A DNA stretch of 16,361 nt from RGIG5675 sp050943435 (GTDB lineage Bacteria; Bacillota; Clostridia; Oscillospirales; Ruminococcaceae), in assembly GCA_050943435.1 (NCBI GenBank), contig JBMNPE010000031.1:1-16361 (forward strand). Reading direction: 5' to 3'. Below the pieces are notes generated by a model. That model searched no databases. It was not told the DNA's origin and saw nothing but the letters and a program-made list of their open reading frames with translations. The position numbers were made by a program, and so were the translations under genes. Shown here one piece after another: positions 1 to 6,372 of the stretch. The stretch's first letter is position 1. Each line of letters begins with the position of its first letter.

Positions 1-392
1 ACTTCCTTTGGAGCTAGCGTGTACTCCACCGAACCCACCACTGCAGGTACATGCTGGCTTATATACGAGCAGACCCTGTTGTCATTGTCCACGCTCCCTG
101 CAACGAAACCGCCTCCGTGGGCATTCATGATGACTGGCAGATTCCTGGCTCCCTTTGGTCTGTATACTCTTACCGTTATCCTGTGGCTGTCGTGGACGGA
201 GGGTATGTCCGTGTCGAAGACCTCGAGCCCCTCAGGAGGAATGAACTTTACTTTCTCATGCTTTTCTCCCTGGTCGGCATGCTCATTTGAGGGCATGCTC
301 CACAGTGAAATGTAATCAGGATGCGGATACTGCTTCATGGTTCCAATGTCCTTTCCCCCGGTAGTTGCCGGAATTGATGATTCGTCAGTCAT
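1..392 (-). CDS. alpha/beta hydrolase (HSL-type esterase/lipase), N-terminal part, runs off left edge
   Basis: This is the first 130 residues of a carboxylesterase of the hormone-sensitive-lipase type; such proteins are about 300 aa. The visible part holds the oxyanion-hole motif HGGGF (about residues 92-96), preceded by the strand NLPVIMNAHGGG, and then VEYTLAPKE (about 122-130), which matches the family's conserved YRLAPE strand. The nucleophile GDSAGG and the Asp/His of the triad would lie beyond position 1 and cannot be seen. The start is placed at ATG 392; an in-frame ATG at 401 is equally possible because neither has a clear Shine-Dalgarno. The start overlaps the end of the upstream membrane-protein gene by 8 nt, so the two are probably translationally coupled. 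The substrate cannot be inferred. No signal peptide is seen, so it is likely cytoplasmic. Confidence 0.85.
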   Translation of the reverse strand, partial: MTDESSIPATTGGKDIGTMKQYPHPDYISLWSMPSNEHADQGEKHEKVKFIPPEGLEVFDTDIPSVHDSHRITVRVYRPKGARNLPVIMNAHGGGFVAGSVDNDNRVCSYISQHVPAVVGSVEYTLAPKE

Positions 393-924
393 TGCTTTCA
401 TGGCTGCTCGTGAGCTTGCCCCAGCCCTTCAGGTCCCTCTCAAGAAGATCCCTGTTGATTGCGTCCTTTCCGACTGTAAGGAACTTCTTGTTCTCTATAT
501 ACAGGATGATCCTGTCCTTTTCGTCTATCTCGGCACCTGAGAGGTCCTTGAACAGAGCGGCCTTCGCGGAGAGAAGCCTGTACCTAATGAGTTCATCCTT
601 CCTCACAACCAGCTTTCTCCTCACGAACACCATGAATGCCGTGAAGAATACAAAGCAGGCGCACATCCAGAATATGAGCTGTGTCTGGGAGAAGCCGAGC
701 ACCCCGATCGTGCAAAGCACTATGGAAGTGAGGAAGGCGGCTTCGCACACCCAGAACAGGGTGTAGACTATGGAGTATTTCTTTCTCGGCATCGAAACGG
801 CATAGGCGGACTTCACGCCCTTTTCGCCCTCCTGGGAATAGGCGAGCTTCTTTTCGTTCCTGTCTGCAACGAGGGCAATCCCCGCCATTGCAAGGAGCAT
901 TGCCCCGTATTTTAGAAAACTCAT
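385..924 (-). CDS. small membrane protein of unknown function, possible PH-like cytoplasmic tail
   Basis: This is a 179-aa protein that I do not recognise by name. Hydrophobic segments at about residues 5-20, 51-77 and 82-101 suggest three membrane spans. A basic segment (RRKLVVRKDE) follows, then a soluble C-terminal part of about 70 residues ending in alternating strands and a helix (ILYIENKKF...INRDLLERDL). That pattern resembles the small bacterial PH-like domains found after two-helix membrane anchors, but this is only an impression. The start at ATG 924 has AAAGGA 7 nt upstream. A promoter with an extended -10 lies about 45 nt upstream. The gene leads into the overlapping esterase gene, so the two form one operon. 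Confidence 0.7.
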   Translation of the reverse strand: MSFLKYGAMLLAMAGIALVADRNEKKLAYSQEGEKGVKSAYAVSMPRKKYSIVYTLFWVCEAAFLTSIVLCTIGVLGFSQTQLIFWMCACFVFFTAFMVFVRRKLVVRKDELIRYRLLSAKAALFKDLSGAEIDEKDRIILYIENKKFLTVGKDAINRDLLERDLKGWGKLTSSHESND

Positions 925-968
925 AGGCCCGTCCTTTCAGGTAAAGTTCCGATGTTATTTATGAAAAG

Positions 969-977
969 ATTATATCA
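969..977 (-). promoter_or_regulatory. extended -10 promoter for the membrane protein/esterase operon
   Basis: On the minus strand this reads TGATATAAT, a perfect TATAAT with the TGn extension. No good -35 hexamer is found 16-18 nt upstream. It lies 45 nt before the ATG at 924. Confidence 0.6.
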
Positions 978-1094
978 TCACGATTATTACCAGGTATGGC
1001 CAGTTTGATTTCCCTTTTTTTAATAGTTTATTTTTTCGAAATTGTGTAATATGTACATTTATCGCCCTGCCTATCCCCCATCTGATGTGCATTC

Positions 1095-1103
1095 TGCTAT
1101 AAT
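1095..1103 (+). promoter_or_regulatory. extended -10 promoter of the PfkB/TrpF-like operon
   Basis: TGCTATAAT is a perfect TATAAT with a TGn extension. The position of a -35 box 17 nt upstream reads CCCCCA, so this promoter would rely on the extended -10. Transcription would start near 1110, leaving a leader of about 45-50 nt. Confidence 0.65.
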
Positions 1104-1109
1104 CAATTC

Positions 1110-1145
1110 GGAGGCTGGGACACATATACAAGCACAGTGTCCCGG
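1110..1145 (+). promoter_or_regulatory. leader hairpin between a strong Shine-Dalgarno and the start codon
   Basis: GGAGG at 1110-1114 is the best ribosome-binding site in the leader but lies 42 nt before the ATG at 1157. Between them the arms GGGACAC (1117-1123) and GTGTCCC (1137-1143) form a 7-bp perfect stem, extendable to 9 bp with one U-G pair and one C-G pair, around a 13-nt loop. If folded, 11 nt remain between the stem foot and the ATG. A poorer GGGGA sits 8 nt before the ATG. The same repeat could instead be a DNA operator just downstream of the promoter. Confidence 0.45.
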
Positions 1146-1156
1146 GGACTATCGAG

Positions 1157-2071
1157 ATGATCTACAGCATAGGCGACCTGAGGGCCGACATAAACATAGA
1201 GGCGGGCGTAGACAGTGAGGCGAGGTACTGTCTTGGAGGCACCGCCTCTAATTTTGCAGCTTTCGCAGCGATGATGGGATGCCCCGTCACGCTGCTGAGC
1301 ACTGCAGGGAAAAACGCCACGGGAAACTACCTCATTTCAGAGCTGAGGAAAGCCGGAGTGAACACCGACAGGATAAAGAGGACCGACAACGGGTTCTTTT
1401 CCACCATCATAGTGACTGAGAACGGAGAGACCGTGGCACAGCCCATCCTCAGGGAGCCCGGCGCCGTTTACGACGACATCTCCTCAATTGACTTCTCGGG
1501 GCTCGTCATAGGAAAGCACGACATCATCCACACAACCGGAGCCTGCATCGAGGATGACATGAGGGGAAACAGGGATCTTGTTGAATTTCTGAGAAAGGCC
1601 TCCGAATGCGGAGCCGTCATCTCTTTCGATATGAACCTCAGAAATGAATATATGGGAGAAGGAAGTGAAAGAATAGGGACAATACTTGAAATTGCTCACA
1701 TGTCAAGAATACTGTTCGGTTCCGGAGACGAACTCGGCTACCTGACCGGATTTGATCTCGAGGAGTCCGTAAAGGATCTCTCGTACACGGGCAGAACAGT
1801 AATAGGCAGGAATGAAGCGGACGACGTGCTTCTCGGCATAAACGGGGATGTCACAAGATTCCCGGTGCAGTCCGTGAAGGTAGTCAACCCGCTCGGCGCC
1901 GGGGACGCCTTCGACGCCGGATTCATATTCGGAGCGAACAGGCACGCTCCCCCGTCCGCATGCGTGCGGGCCGGAATGTTCTCTGCGGGATACACGATTT
2001 CCAGAAAGGAACCGAGGAAGGTCCCGTCGGAGGAAATGCTTGAAAAAGTAATCGATCAGCCGGAGGCTTGA
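1157..2071 (+). CDS. PfkB/ribokinase-family carbohydrate kinase (kinase 1)
   Basis: This is a 304-aa cytoplasmic kinase predicted to transfer phosphate from ATP to a hydroxyl of a sugar or nucleoside-like substrate. The PfkB signatures are present: YSIGDLRAD at the N-terminus, GGTASNFA (residues 27-34, substrate/lid region) and NPLGAGDAFDAGF (244-256), in which D250 is the catalytic base of the GAGD anion hole. Length is normal for the family (about 300-320). It shares SFDMNLR and RILFGSG with the kinase at 6373-7323, so these two are closer paralogs of each other than of the other two kinases here. It is the first gene of a two-gene operon and its TGA overlaps or abuts the start region of the TrpF-like gene. 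The substrate cannot be assigned; family members act on fructose, ribose, KDG, fructosamines, inositol derivatives and others. Confidence 0.9.
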   Translation: MIYSIGDLRADINIEAGVDSEARYCLGGTASNFAAFAAMMGCPVTLLSTAGKNATGNYLISELRKAGVNTDRIKRTDNGFFSTIIVTENGETVAQPILREPGAVYDDISSIDFSGLVIGKHDIIHTTGACIEDDMRGNRDLVEFLRKASECGAVISFDMNLRNEYMGEGSERIGTILEIAHMSRILFGSGDELGYLTGFDLEESVKDLSYTGRTVIGRNEADDVLLGINGDVTRFPVQSVKVVNPLGAGDAFDAGFIFGANRHAPPSACVRAGMFSAGYTISRKEPRKVPSEEMLEKVIDQPEA

Positions 2072-2079
2072 AACAACCC

Positions 2080-2763
2080 ATGGTATATTCCCAGATATAT
2101 TCACCCTGCACGCCGGAAGAGGCGCTGAGGTGCATCGACCTCGGTGCCGACTGCATAGGAGAGGTAGTATCGGCGGGCAGCGAAAGCAACAACAAGGGAG
2201 ACACGTTCCCTGTCGAAACCGTAAGGAAGATATTTGATGCAATAAACGCTAAGGCGGAAAGAGTCCTCATCGTCTACGGGTCAACCCCCGAGGAGGCCCT
2301 CTCACTGGCGGTGGATCTCGACGCGGACGTGCTGCAGACCATATTCGACGACCTCGAGGCCGACAGGAAGACCTACGAACTCAGAAACGCAATGATACCG
2401 GAGCTCAGGATATCGAGGTCAGTGCTCGTGAGGGACCGCTCCTCCATCGACATAGCCCTCGAGGCGGAAAAGTACTGCGACGCCCTGATACTCGACACCC
2501 CGGACCCGAGAGGCATAGGCGGCGGAACCACAGGTGCGGTCCACGACTGGAACATCAGCCGCGAGATTGTCGAGAGGACCAGCGTACCGGTCATCATGGC
2601 GGGAGGGCTCGGGCCTGACAACGTCGGAAAGTGCATAGACGAGGTGAGGCCGTTCTGCGTGGACTCCTTCACAAAGGTCAGCACATTCGGGCCGGACGGC
2701 CTGCTCACGGGCAAGGACTTCGACCTGGTCGGGGAGTTCTGCAGGATAGCCCATTCAAAGTAA
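2080..2763 (+). CDS. TrpF-like (phosphoribosylanthranilate isomerase-like) TIM barrel, probably not TrpF itself
   Basis: This 227-aa (beta/alpha)8 protein resembles N-(5'-phosphoribosyl)anthranilate isomerase, which performs an Amadori rearrangement in tryptophan synthesis. Shared features are LGADCIG (21-27), ILDT (137-140) carrying the Asp equivalent to the TrpF general acid, GGGTTGAVHDW (147-157) resembling TrpF GGSGKTFDW, MAGGLGPDNV (173-182) and VRPFCVDSF (189-197). The TrpF catalytic Cys in the first strand (KIC, residue 7) is replaced by Tyr (QIY, residue 7); a Cys occurs three residues later. No other trp gene is near; the partner is a PfkB kinase. A TTG at 2068 overlaps the previous stop but has GGAGG only 1 nt upstream; ATG 2080 (13 nt from GGAGG) aligns with the TrpF N-terminus and is preferred. 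Likely an isomerase of a phosphorylated aminosugar-like compound. Confidence 0.8.
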   Translation: MVYSQIYSPCTPEEALRCIDLGADCIGEVVSAGSESNNKGDTFPVETVRKIFDAINAKAERVLIVYGSTPEEALSLAVDLDADVLQTIFDDLEADRKTYELRNAMIPELRISRSVLVRDRSSIDIALEAEKYCDALILDTPDPRGIGGGTTGAVHDWNISREIVERTSVPVIMAGGLGPDNVGKCIDEVRPFCVDSFTKVSTFGPDGLLTGKDFDLVGEFCRIAHSK

Positions 2764-2787
2764 TAAGATTAACTCAGCAGACTACAG

Positions 2788-2820
2788 AAAAGGGGAGAGG
2801 TTTTCGCCTCTCCCCTTTTT
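2788..2820. terminator. bidirectional Rho-independent terminator between convergent operons
   Basis: The stem GGGGAGAGG (2792-2800) / CCTCTCCCC (2807-2815) has a 6-nt loop and is flanked by A4 on the left and T5 on the right. It works on the plus strand after the TrpF-like gene and on the minus strand after the acetyltransferase gene. Confidence 0.92.
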
Positions 2821-2837
2821 GATGCCCTAAATTCCCC

Positions 2838-3410
2838 TTATTCATCCTGGACGTCGTTCTCGAGGTCCCTTATCTTCTTTGCCGGGACTCCTCCCACGAG
2901 GGTGTTGTCGGGGACGTCCCTAGTGACGACTGCGCCTGCCGCGACTATAACGTTGTTCCCGATGTTCACTCCCGGCAGTATCGTCACGTTTCCGCCTATC
3001 CACACGTCGTTCCCTATCGTGACAGGCTTCGCTAAGCCCAGATGCTTCCTCCTGCCGGAGGGCAGCATAGGATGGTTCACCGTGCTTATCATAGTGTTTG
3101 GACCTATCATGACGTAGTCGCCTATCGTCACGGGAGCTATGTCGAGGATGGTCACGTTGTAGTTAGCGAGGAAGTTCTTCCCGACCCTTATGTTATGCCC
3201 GCAGTCGCATATGAATCCGGGGAGCACGTTGGAATTCTCCCCCACGGCTCCGAAGAATCCCTTGAGAACCTCAAAAATTGCGTCCTCATCCGCGGGATCG
3301 CACGCAGCGAGTTTCTTGCAGCCTTCTATTGCGGCAAGCTTCCTGCCGTTTACCTCTTCGTCCCAGAAATCGTATTCCAGGCCGGCTTCCAGTTTTTCCA
3401 GTTCTGTCAT
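2838..3410 (-). CDS. sugar O-acetyltransferase of the LacA/Maa (maltose/galactoside) hexapeptide family
   Basis: This 190-aa cytoplasmic acetyl-CoA-dependent O-acetyltransferase has an N-terminal helical Mac domain (about 1-55: LEAGLEYDFWDEEV...AAIEGCKKL) followed by left-handed beta-helix hexapeptide repeats (about 70-165: VTIGDYVMIG, VTIGNDVWIGGNVTILPGV, NNVIVAAGAVVTRDV). The catalytic His is in the NHP motif (H113). The ending GGVPAKKIR is typical of the family, and full length matches it (about 185-200). It is the last gene of the kinase-SIS-BtpA operon: 16 nt separate it from the BtpA gene, with a weak AGG 7 nt before the ATG. In this setting it may acetylate and detoxify an accumulating sugar, as proposed for LacA, but that is inference. 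Confidence 0.9.
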   Translation of the reverse strand: MTELEKLEAGLEYDFWDEEVNGRKLAAIEGCKKLAACDPADEDAIFEVLKGFFGAVGENSNVLPGFICDCGHNIRVGKNFLANYNVTILDIAPVTIGDYVMIGPNTMISTVNHPMLPSGRRKHLGLAKPVTIGNDVWIGGNVTILPGVNIGNNVIVAAGAVVTRDVPDNTLVGGVPAKKIRDLENDVQDE

Positions 3411-3426
3411 CTATATACCTGTCATT

Positions 3427-4227
3427 TCATTCCGTCATGTCGACGAGTTCCCTCACGAGCTCCCTGCTCACAGGAGCCGAGAGGTCCCCGTGCGGCTTGA
3501 ATCCGCTTCCTATAATGGCTCCGTCCACGAGCGGCCAGAGCGTGTCGAAGTTAGAGGCGTTGAGCCCGCTTCCTATGAGGAGCGGAATCTTTATGCCGCT
3601 TTTGACTTCCCCTATGAGGCTCTCGTCCGGGGCTATGCCTGTAGCGCTTCCCGTGAGGATCGCCGCCTCTGCGCCGCAGGTCTCTATGTCGTGGGCCTTT
3701 TCCTTTAATGTTCTGTCAGCTGTTATCGCGTGGGAGCCGTGCTTTACCTGGAAGTCCCCGAAAACCATGATTTCCGACGCGTCCAGGGCATTCCTGTATC
3801 TCATGAGCTCCGGCCCCGCAGCTCCGCAGTATCCGGCATTTGAGATGTAGGCGTTCATCAGGTTGAAGACCCTAATGAAGTCAGCCCCGACCGCCTTGGC
3901 GATTGCCATAGCCTGGTCAGCGCCGTTGAGGTGCACATTTATCCCGAGCGGAATCTCGGGATATCTCTCCTTTATCCTGTAAGCGGCAGCCGTAATAAAC
4001 GCAACAGTCTCCACAGGTATGTCCTTCCCCTGGCAGTACGGGGTGTCGAACTGGTTTTCCACCTGTATAGCGTCTATGCCGCCCTCTGCGAGGGCATCCG
4101 CGTCCCTCAGGGCAAAATCGTAGATGTCATCGAGCCTCGTGCAGTACCTGGGGCTTCCCGGAAGTGCCTTGAGGTGGACCATTCCTATGAGGGGCTTCCT
4201 GCCCGGCCACAAATCCTCGAACTTCAT
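3427..4227 (-). CDS. BtpA/SgcQ-family TIM-barrel protein
   Basis: This 266-aa protein belongs to the BtpA family, a (beta/alpha)8 fold named after a cyanobacterial photosystem I biogenesis factor. The family also includes SgcQ from the E. coli sgc sugar operon and has no established reaction. Diagnostic stretches are IGMVHLKALPGSP (14-26), DAIQVEN (52-58), VGADFIRV (113-120), FGDFQVKHG (156-164), AILTGSATG (189-197), LLIGSGLN (216-223) and DGAIIGSGFK (235-244). The last two form the kind of phosphate-binding loops seen at the C-terminal end of strands 7 and 8. ATG 4227 is chosen because GGAGG ends 7 nt upstream; an ATG at 4233 is only 1 nt from it. It starts 2 nt after the stop of the SIS gene. 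A sugar-phosphate lyase, aldolase or isomerase role fits context. Confidence 0.88.
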   Translation of the reverse strand: MKFEDLWPGRKPLIGMVHLKALPGSPRYCTRLDDIYDFALRDADALAEGGIDAIQVENQFDTPYCQGKDIPVETVAFITAAAYRIKERYPEIPLGINVHLNGADQAMAIAKAVGADFIRVFNLMNAYISNAGYCGAAGPELMRYRNALDASEIMVFGDFQVKHGSHAITADRTLKEKAHDIETCGAEAAILTGSATGIAPDESLIGEVKSGIKIPLLIGSGLNASNFDTLWPLVDGAIIGSGFKPHGDLSAPVSRELVRELVDMTE

Positions 4228-4229
4228 TT

Positions 4230-5348
4230 TCATTCCTCCGTGTTCCAGCCGTCGACAGCCCCTGTATAGAGCCTGTCTATTGCCTTTCTCAGATCTACAT
4301 CGTGAGGCGCGTCCGGGTCCTTCCAGGCGAGCCTCGACTGCTCTGCAGCAAATATGTGAAGCACCACCATTGAACCAATGACGGCGCAGCACGGCGACAG
4401 TGATTTGAGATGTCCTGCAGCTTTTACCGTGTATGGGGAATCAGGGACATCTACGTTCCCTATGACGAAAGCCCTGGCCCTGTGCTCGAGGGTCTCCTCG
4501 ACGACCTGCTTCTCCCTGTGGTCGGATATGTTGTTCCCGATGACTATCACCGAGTCCGGGCTCTTTATCGAGAAGCCGATTAAGTGCAGGAACTCCTCGG
4601 CGTTTGATGACATCGGGTGCTGCTGGCTCGTCTCTATCATCTTGGCGGCGCCGATCATGGCAGCTGTCCTGGCGGGCCCGCTCCCTGCAAACTCGTAGCA
4701 CCTCGATTCGTAGAACATAGGTGCGGACTCCCTTATGAGGGGCCTGTCCTCCTTGTATATCCGCCTTATCGCCTCTGGAAGCGCATGGCCGAGCTCGTCC
4801 AGAAGTTTTCTGCATTCCTCTTCGTTCCTGCACTTGGCAATTCCGGTTTCTGCAGCGAGCGCGTACATGAGAGCCAGGCCGCTTGTGGAAGTCTTAGTCG
4901 GGAAGGACTTTGAGATCCCCGTAGCCACGGTCTCTATTACCGCTGAGCTCTTCTGCCCGAGAGGGCTCTCGCCGTGGTTTGTGAACCCTACTGTAAATGC
5001 GCCTTTCTTTGATGCAAGCTCCAGGGCCCTGATCACATATACTGACTTCCCTGAGGATGAGAACAGCAGAACCGCTGTTTTCCCGTCGGCAGGGGGATCC
5101 ATGAGGCAGAAATCGTATGCCTCGTATCCGGAGGCATCTATCCCAGCGTATTTCCTGAAGGCGTAGGCAGCCGCGAAGCTTATGAAGTAGCAGTCGCCGG
5201 ATCCCACGATATATACGCGGTCAATGTCCTTCATGAGGAGCCCTGTCTTTTCGAGCGTGCCGCCGAGGACCTTCATGCAGTTCTCTATCGCGTCGGCCTG
5301 CTCCATCATCTCATTCGGGAAATAGTAATCGTCCCACTTTACGCTCAC
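4230..5348 (-). CDS. double-SIS-domain sugar-phosphate isomerase/deglycase-like protein (SIS 3)
   Basis: This 372-aa protein has two SIS domains (about 40-170 and 215-350), the architecture of the GlmS isomerase half and of fructoselysine-6-phosphate deglycase FrlB. Domain 1 shows DIDRVYIVGSGDCY (41-54) and the sugar-phosphate loop FSSSGKS (96-102), then ALELASKKGAFTVGFTNHGESPL, which resembles FrlB closely. Domain 2 carries EEFLH (251-255), at the place of the catalytic ELKHG/GEFRHG motif, so Glu and His are retained. It starts at GTG 5348, overlapping the kinase stop by 4 nt (GTGA), and is followed 2 nt later by the BtpA gene. PfkB kinase directly followed by double-SIS is the frlD/frlB type of pairing, so cleavage or isomerisation of a phosphorylated aminosugar is the best guess; specificity is unknown. 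Confidence 0.85.
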   Translation of the reverse strand: MSVKWDDYYFPNEMMEQADAIENCMKVLGGTLEKTGLLMKDIDRVYIVGSGDCYFISFAAAYAFRKYAGIDASGYEAYDFCLMDPPADGKTAVLLFSSSGKSVYVIRALELASKKGAFTVGFTNHGESPLGQKSSAVIETVATGISKSFPTKTSTSGLALMYALAAETGIAKCRNEEECRKLLDELGHALPEAIRRIYKEDRPLIRESAPMFYESRCYEFAGSGPARTAAMIGAAKMIETSQQHPMSSNAEEFLHLIGFSIKSPDSVIVIGNNISDHREKQVVEETLEHRARAFVIGNVDVPDSPYTVKAAGHLKSLSPCCAVIGSMVVLHIFAAEQSRLAWKDPDAPHDVDLRKAIDRLYTGAVDGWNTEE

Positions 5349-6271
5349 AGCTCGTCACCGTGCCTTTCGAGGTAGTCCATGACGGTCTTCACGTCGGGTG
5401 TGTTCCTCGCGCCTTCCTTCGTTACACAGAACCCGGCAGCGGCAGAGGCAAACTTCATGGCCTCCCCTGTCTCCATTCCGTTCAGGTCCGCATATACGAA
5501 CGCGGCGGCGTATGTGTCGCCAGCACCTGTCGCGTCGACAGCTTTGTGGGAAGTGGCCTTTACGGAAATGACTTTATTCCCATTTTCGTCGAGGAGGGCA
5601 GAGCCCTGCTTTCCGTACTTTTCAATGAATTTCTGGCCCTTTCTCGGCTTGAGGCCCAGGGCTTCCCTCTCGCCCTTTCCGGCAAACACGACGTCCGAGA
5701 GGTCGCTCATCCTGTTCATTGACTCGGCAAGGCCCTCCGGCAGCGAATCGGCCGGATATCTGAGATTCGGGTCAAAATAAATGGTGGATTTCCCCTTCCA
5801 CTTTGGAACAACCTGGAAGATGCTGTCCTCGGCGGGATGGACTCCGAGAAGAATCCCGGACACAAATATCGCGTCGGGCTGTATCTTGTCGAGATATCCG
5901 AGGTCCTCGGGGGTTATCTTCTCGTATGCGGATCCGGTCGCGAGGACCCATATTGTCCTCTCTCCCTCCGGGTCCACCGCTATCACGGTGTGGCCCGAGC
6001 GGTATTCCGTGTCGAGGGGTATGCCGTCGGTCTTTACCCCGAACCTTTCGAGGTCCTCCATGAGGAACCTGCCGTTGTCGTCATTTCCGAGCCTGCACAG
6101 CATGTACGTGTCAAGCCCGAGGACTCCCATACCGCAGGCTATGTTACCGCCGCAGCCTCCCCCGAACCTCTCGAGGGGAGTCCCGTACGTTCCCTCGCCC
6201 TCAGGTGGATAAGACCTCACGTATGTCACCAGGTCAGCGAATACGTCACCAATGACCGCAACTCTCTTCAT
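5345..6271 (-). CDS. PfkB/ribokinase-family carbohydrate kinase (kinase 2)
   Basis: This 308-aa kinase shows all PfkB signatures: VAVIGDVFADLVTYV (4-18), GGGCGGNIACGMGVLG (37-52, family motif 1), DPNLR (167-171) and DATGAGDTYAAAF (246-258, motif 2) with D252 as catalytic base. The layout is closest to ribokinase/KDG-kinase/FrlD-type members. The start ATG 6271 has GGAGG 5 nt upstream. It heads a four-gene operon (kinase, double-SIS, BtpA, acetyltransferase) with a 4-nt overlap into the SIS gene, so kinase and SIS protein are likely made together and act in sequence. A promoter with an extended -10 (TGCTAGAAT) lies about 37 nt upstream. The substrate is unassigned; a fructosamine-like or keto-sugar substrate would fit the partner. 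Confidence 0.92.
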   Translation of the reverse strand: MKRVAVIGDVFADLVTYVRSYPPEGEGTYGTPLERFGGGCGGNIACGMGVLGLDTYMLCRLGNDDNGRFLMEDLERFGVKTDGIPLDTEYRSGHTVIAVDPEGERTIWVLATGSAYEKITPEDLGYLDKIQPDAIFVSGILLGVHPAEDSIFQVVPKWKGKSTIYFDPNLRYPADSLPEGLAESMNRMSDLSDVVFAGKGEREALGLKPRKGQKFIEKYGKQGSALLDENGNKVISVKATSHKAVDATGAGDTYAAAFVYADLNGMETGEAMKFASAAAGFCVTKEGARNTPDVKTVMDYLERHGDEL

Positions 6272-6307
6272 GACCGCCTCCGCACTTGTTTTTCTTTCAT
6301 TTCTTAG

Positions 6308-6316
6308 ATTCTAGCA
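6308..6316 (-). promoter_or_regulatory. extended -10 promoter of the kinase 2/SIS/BtpA operon
   Basis: On the minus strand this reads TGCTAGAAT (TGn plus TAGAAT). The hexamer 17 nt upstream is GAATTG, a poor -35. A TTGACG exists but only 14 nt from the -10, which is too close. Confidence 0.55.
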
Positions 6317-6372
6317 TACGGCTCCCGCGTCAATTCGCAGAATGTGGCTTATGACCGTTGTGCACTATTTCC

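Larger units (their letters stand above)
925..1156. other. divergent intergenic region with two promoters
   Basis: This 232-nt non-coding stretch lies between divergently transcribed genes. It is clearly A+T-rich (T-runs around 1013-1037) and holds one extended -10 promoter per direction (969-977 minus, 1095-1103 plus). It also contains a small palindrome ATGTACAT near 1050 and a leader hairpin at 1115-1145. No gene is seen in it. Confidence 0.7.

Noticed and set aside
1013..1040. T-rich run upstream of kinase 1 as a terminator
   Set aside because: No GC stem precedes it in either direction; it fits an A+T-rich divergent promoter region.
1124..1156. ATA at 1124 as start of kinase 1
   Set aside because: It is 9 nt from GGAGG and in frame, but ATA starts are extremely rare and the protein family begins at the ATG 1157 position; kept only as an alternative.
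2068..2079. TTG 2068 as start of the TrpF-like gene
   Set aside because: The GGAGG would be 1 nt from it; ATG 2080 gives an N-terminus that lines up with TrpF.
2080..2763. Calling this gene trpF
   Set aside because: The catalytic Cys is absent, there are no trp neighbours and it pairs with a sugar kinase.
3042..3850. Several plus-strand open frames opposite the acetyltransferase and BtpA genes
   Set aside because: The minus-strand products are clear family members; the plus frames give low-complexity Ser/Pro/Arg-rich peptides.
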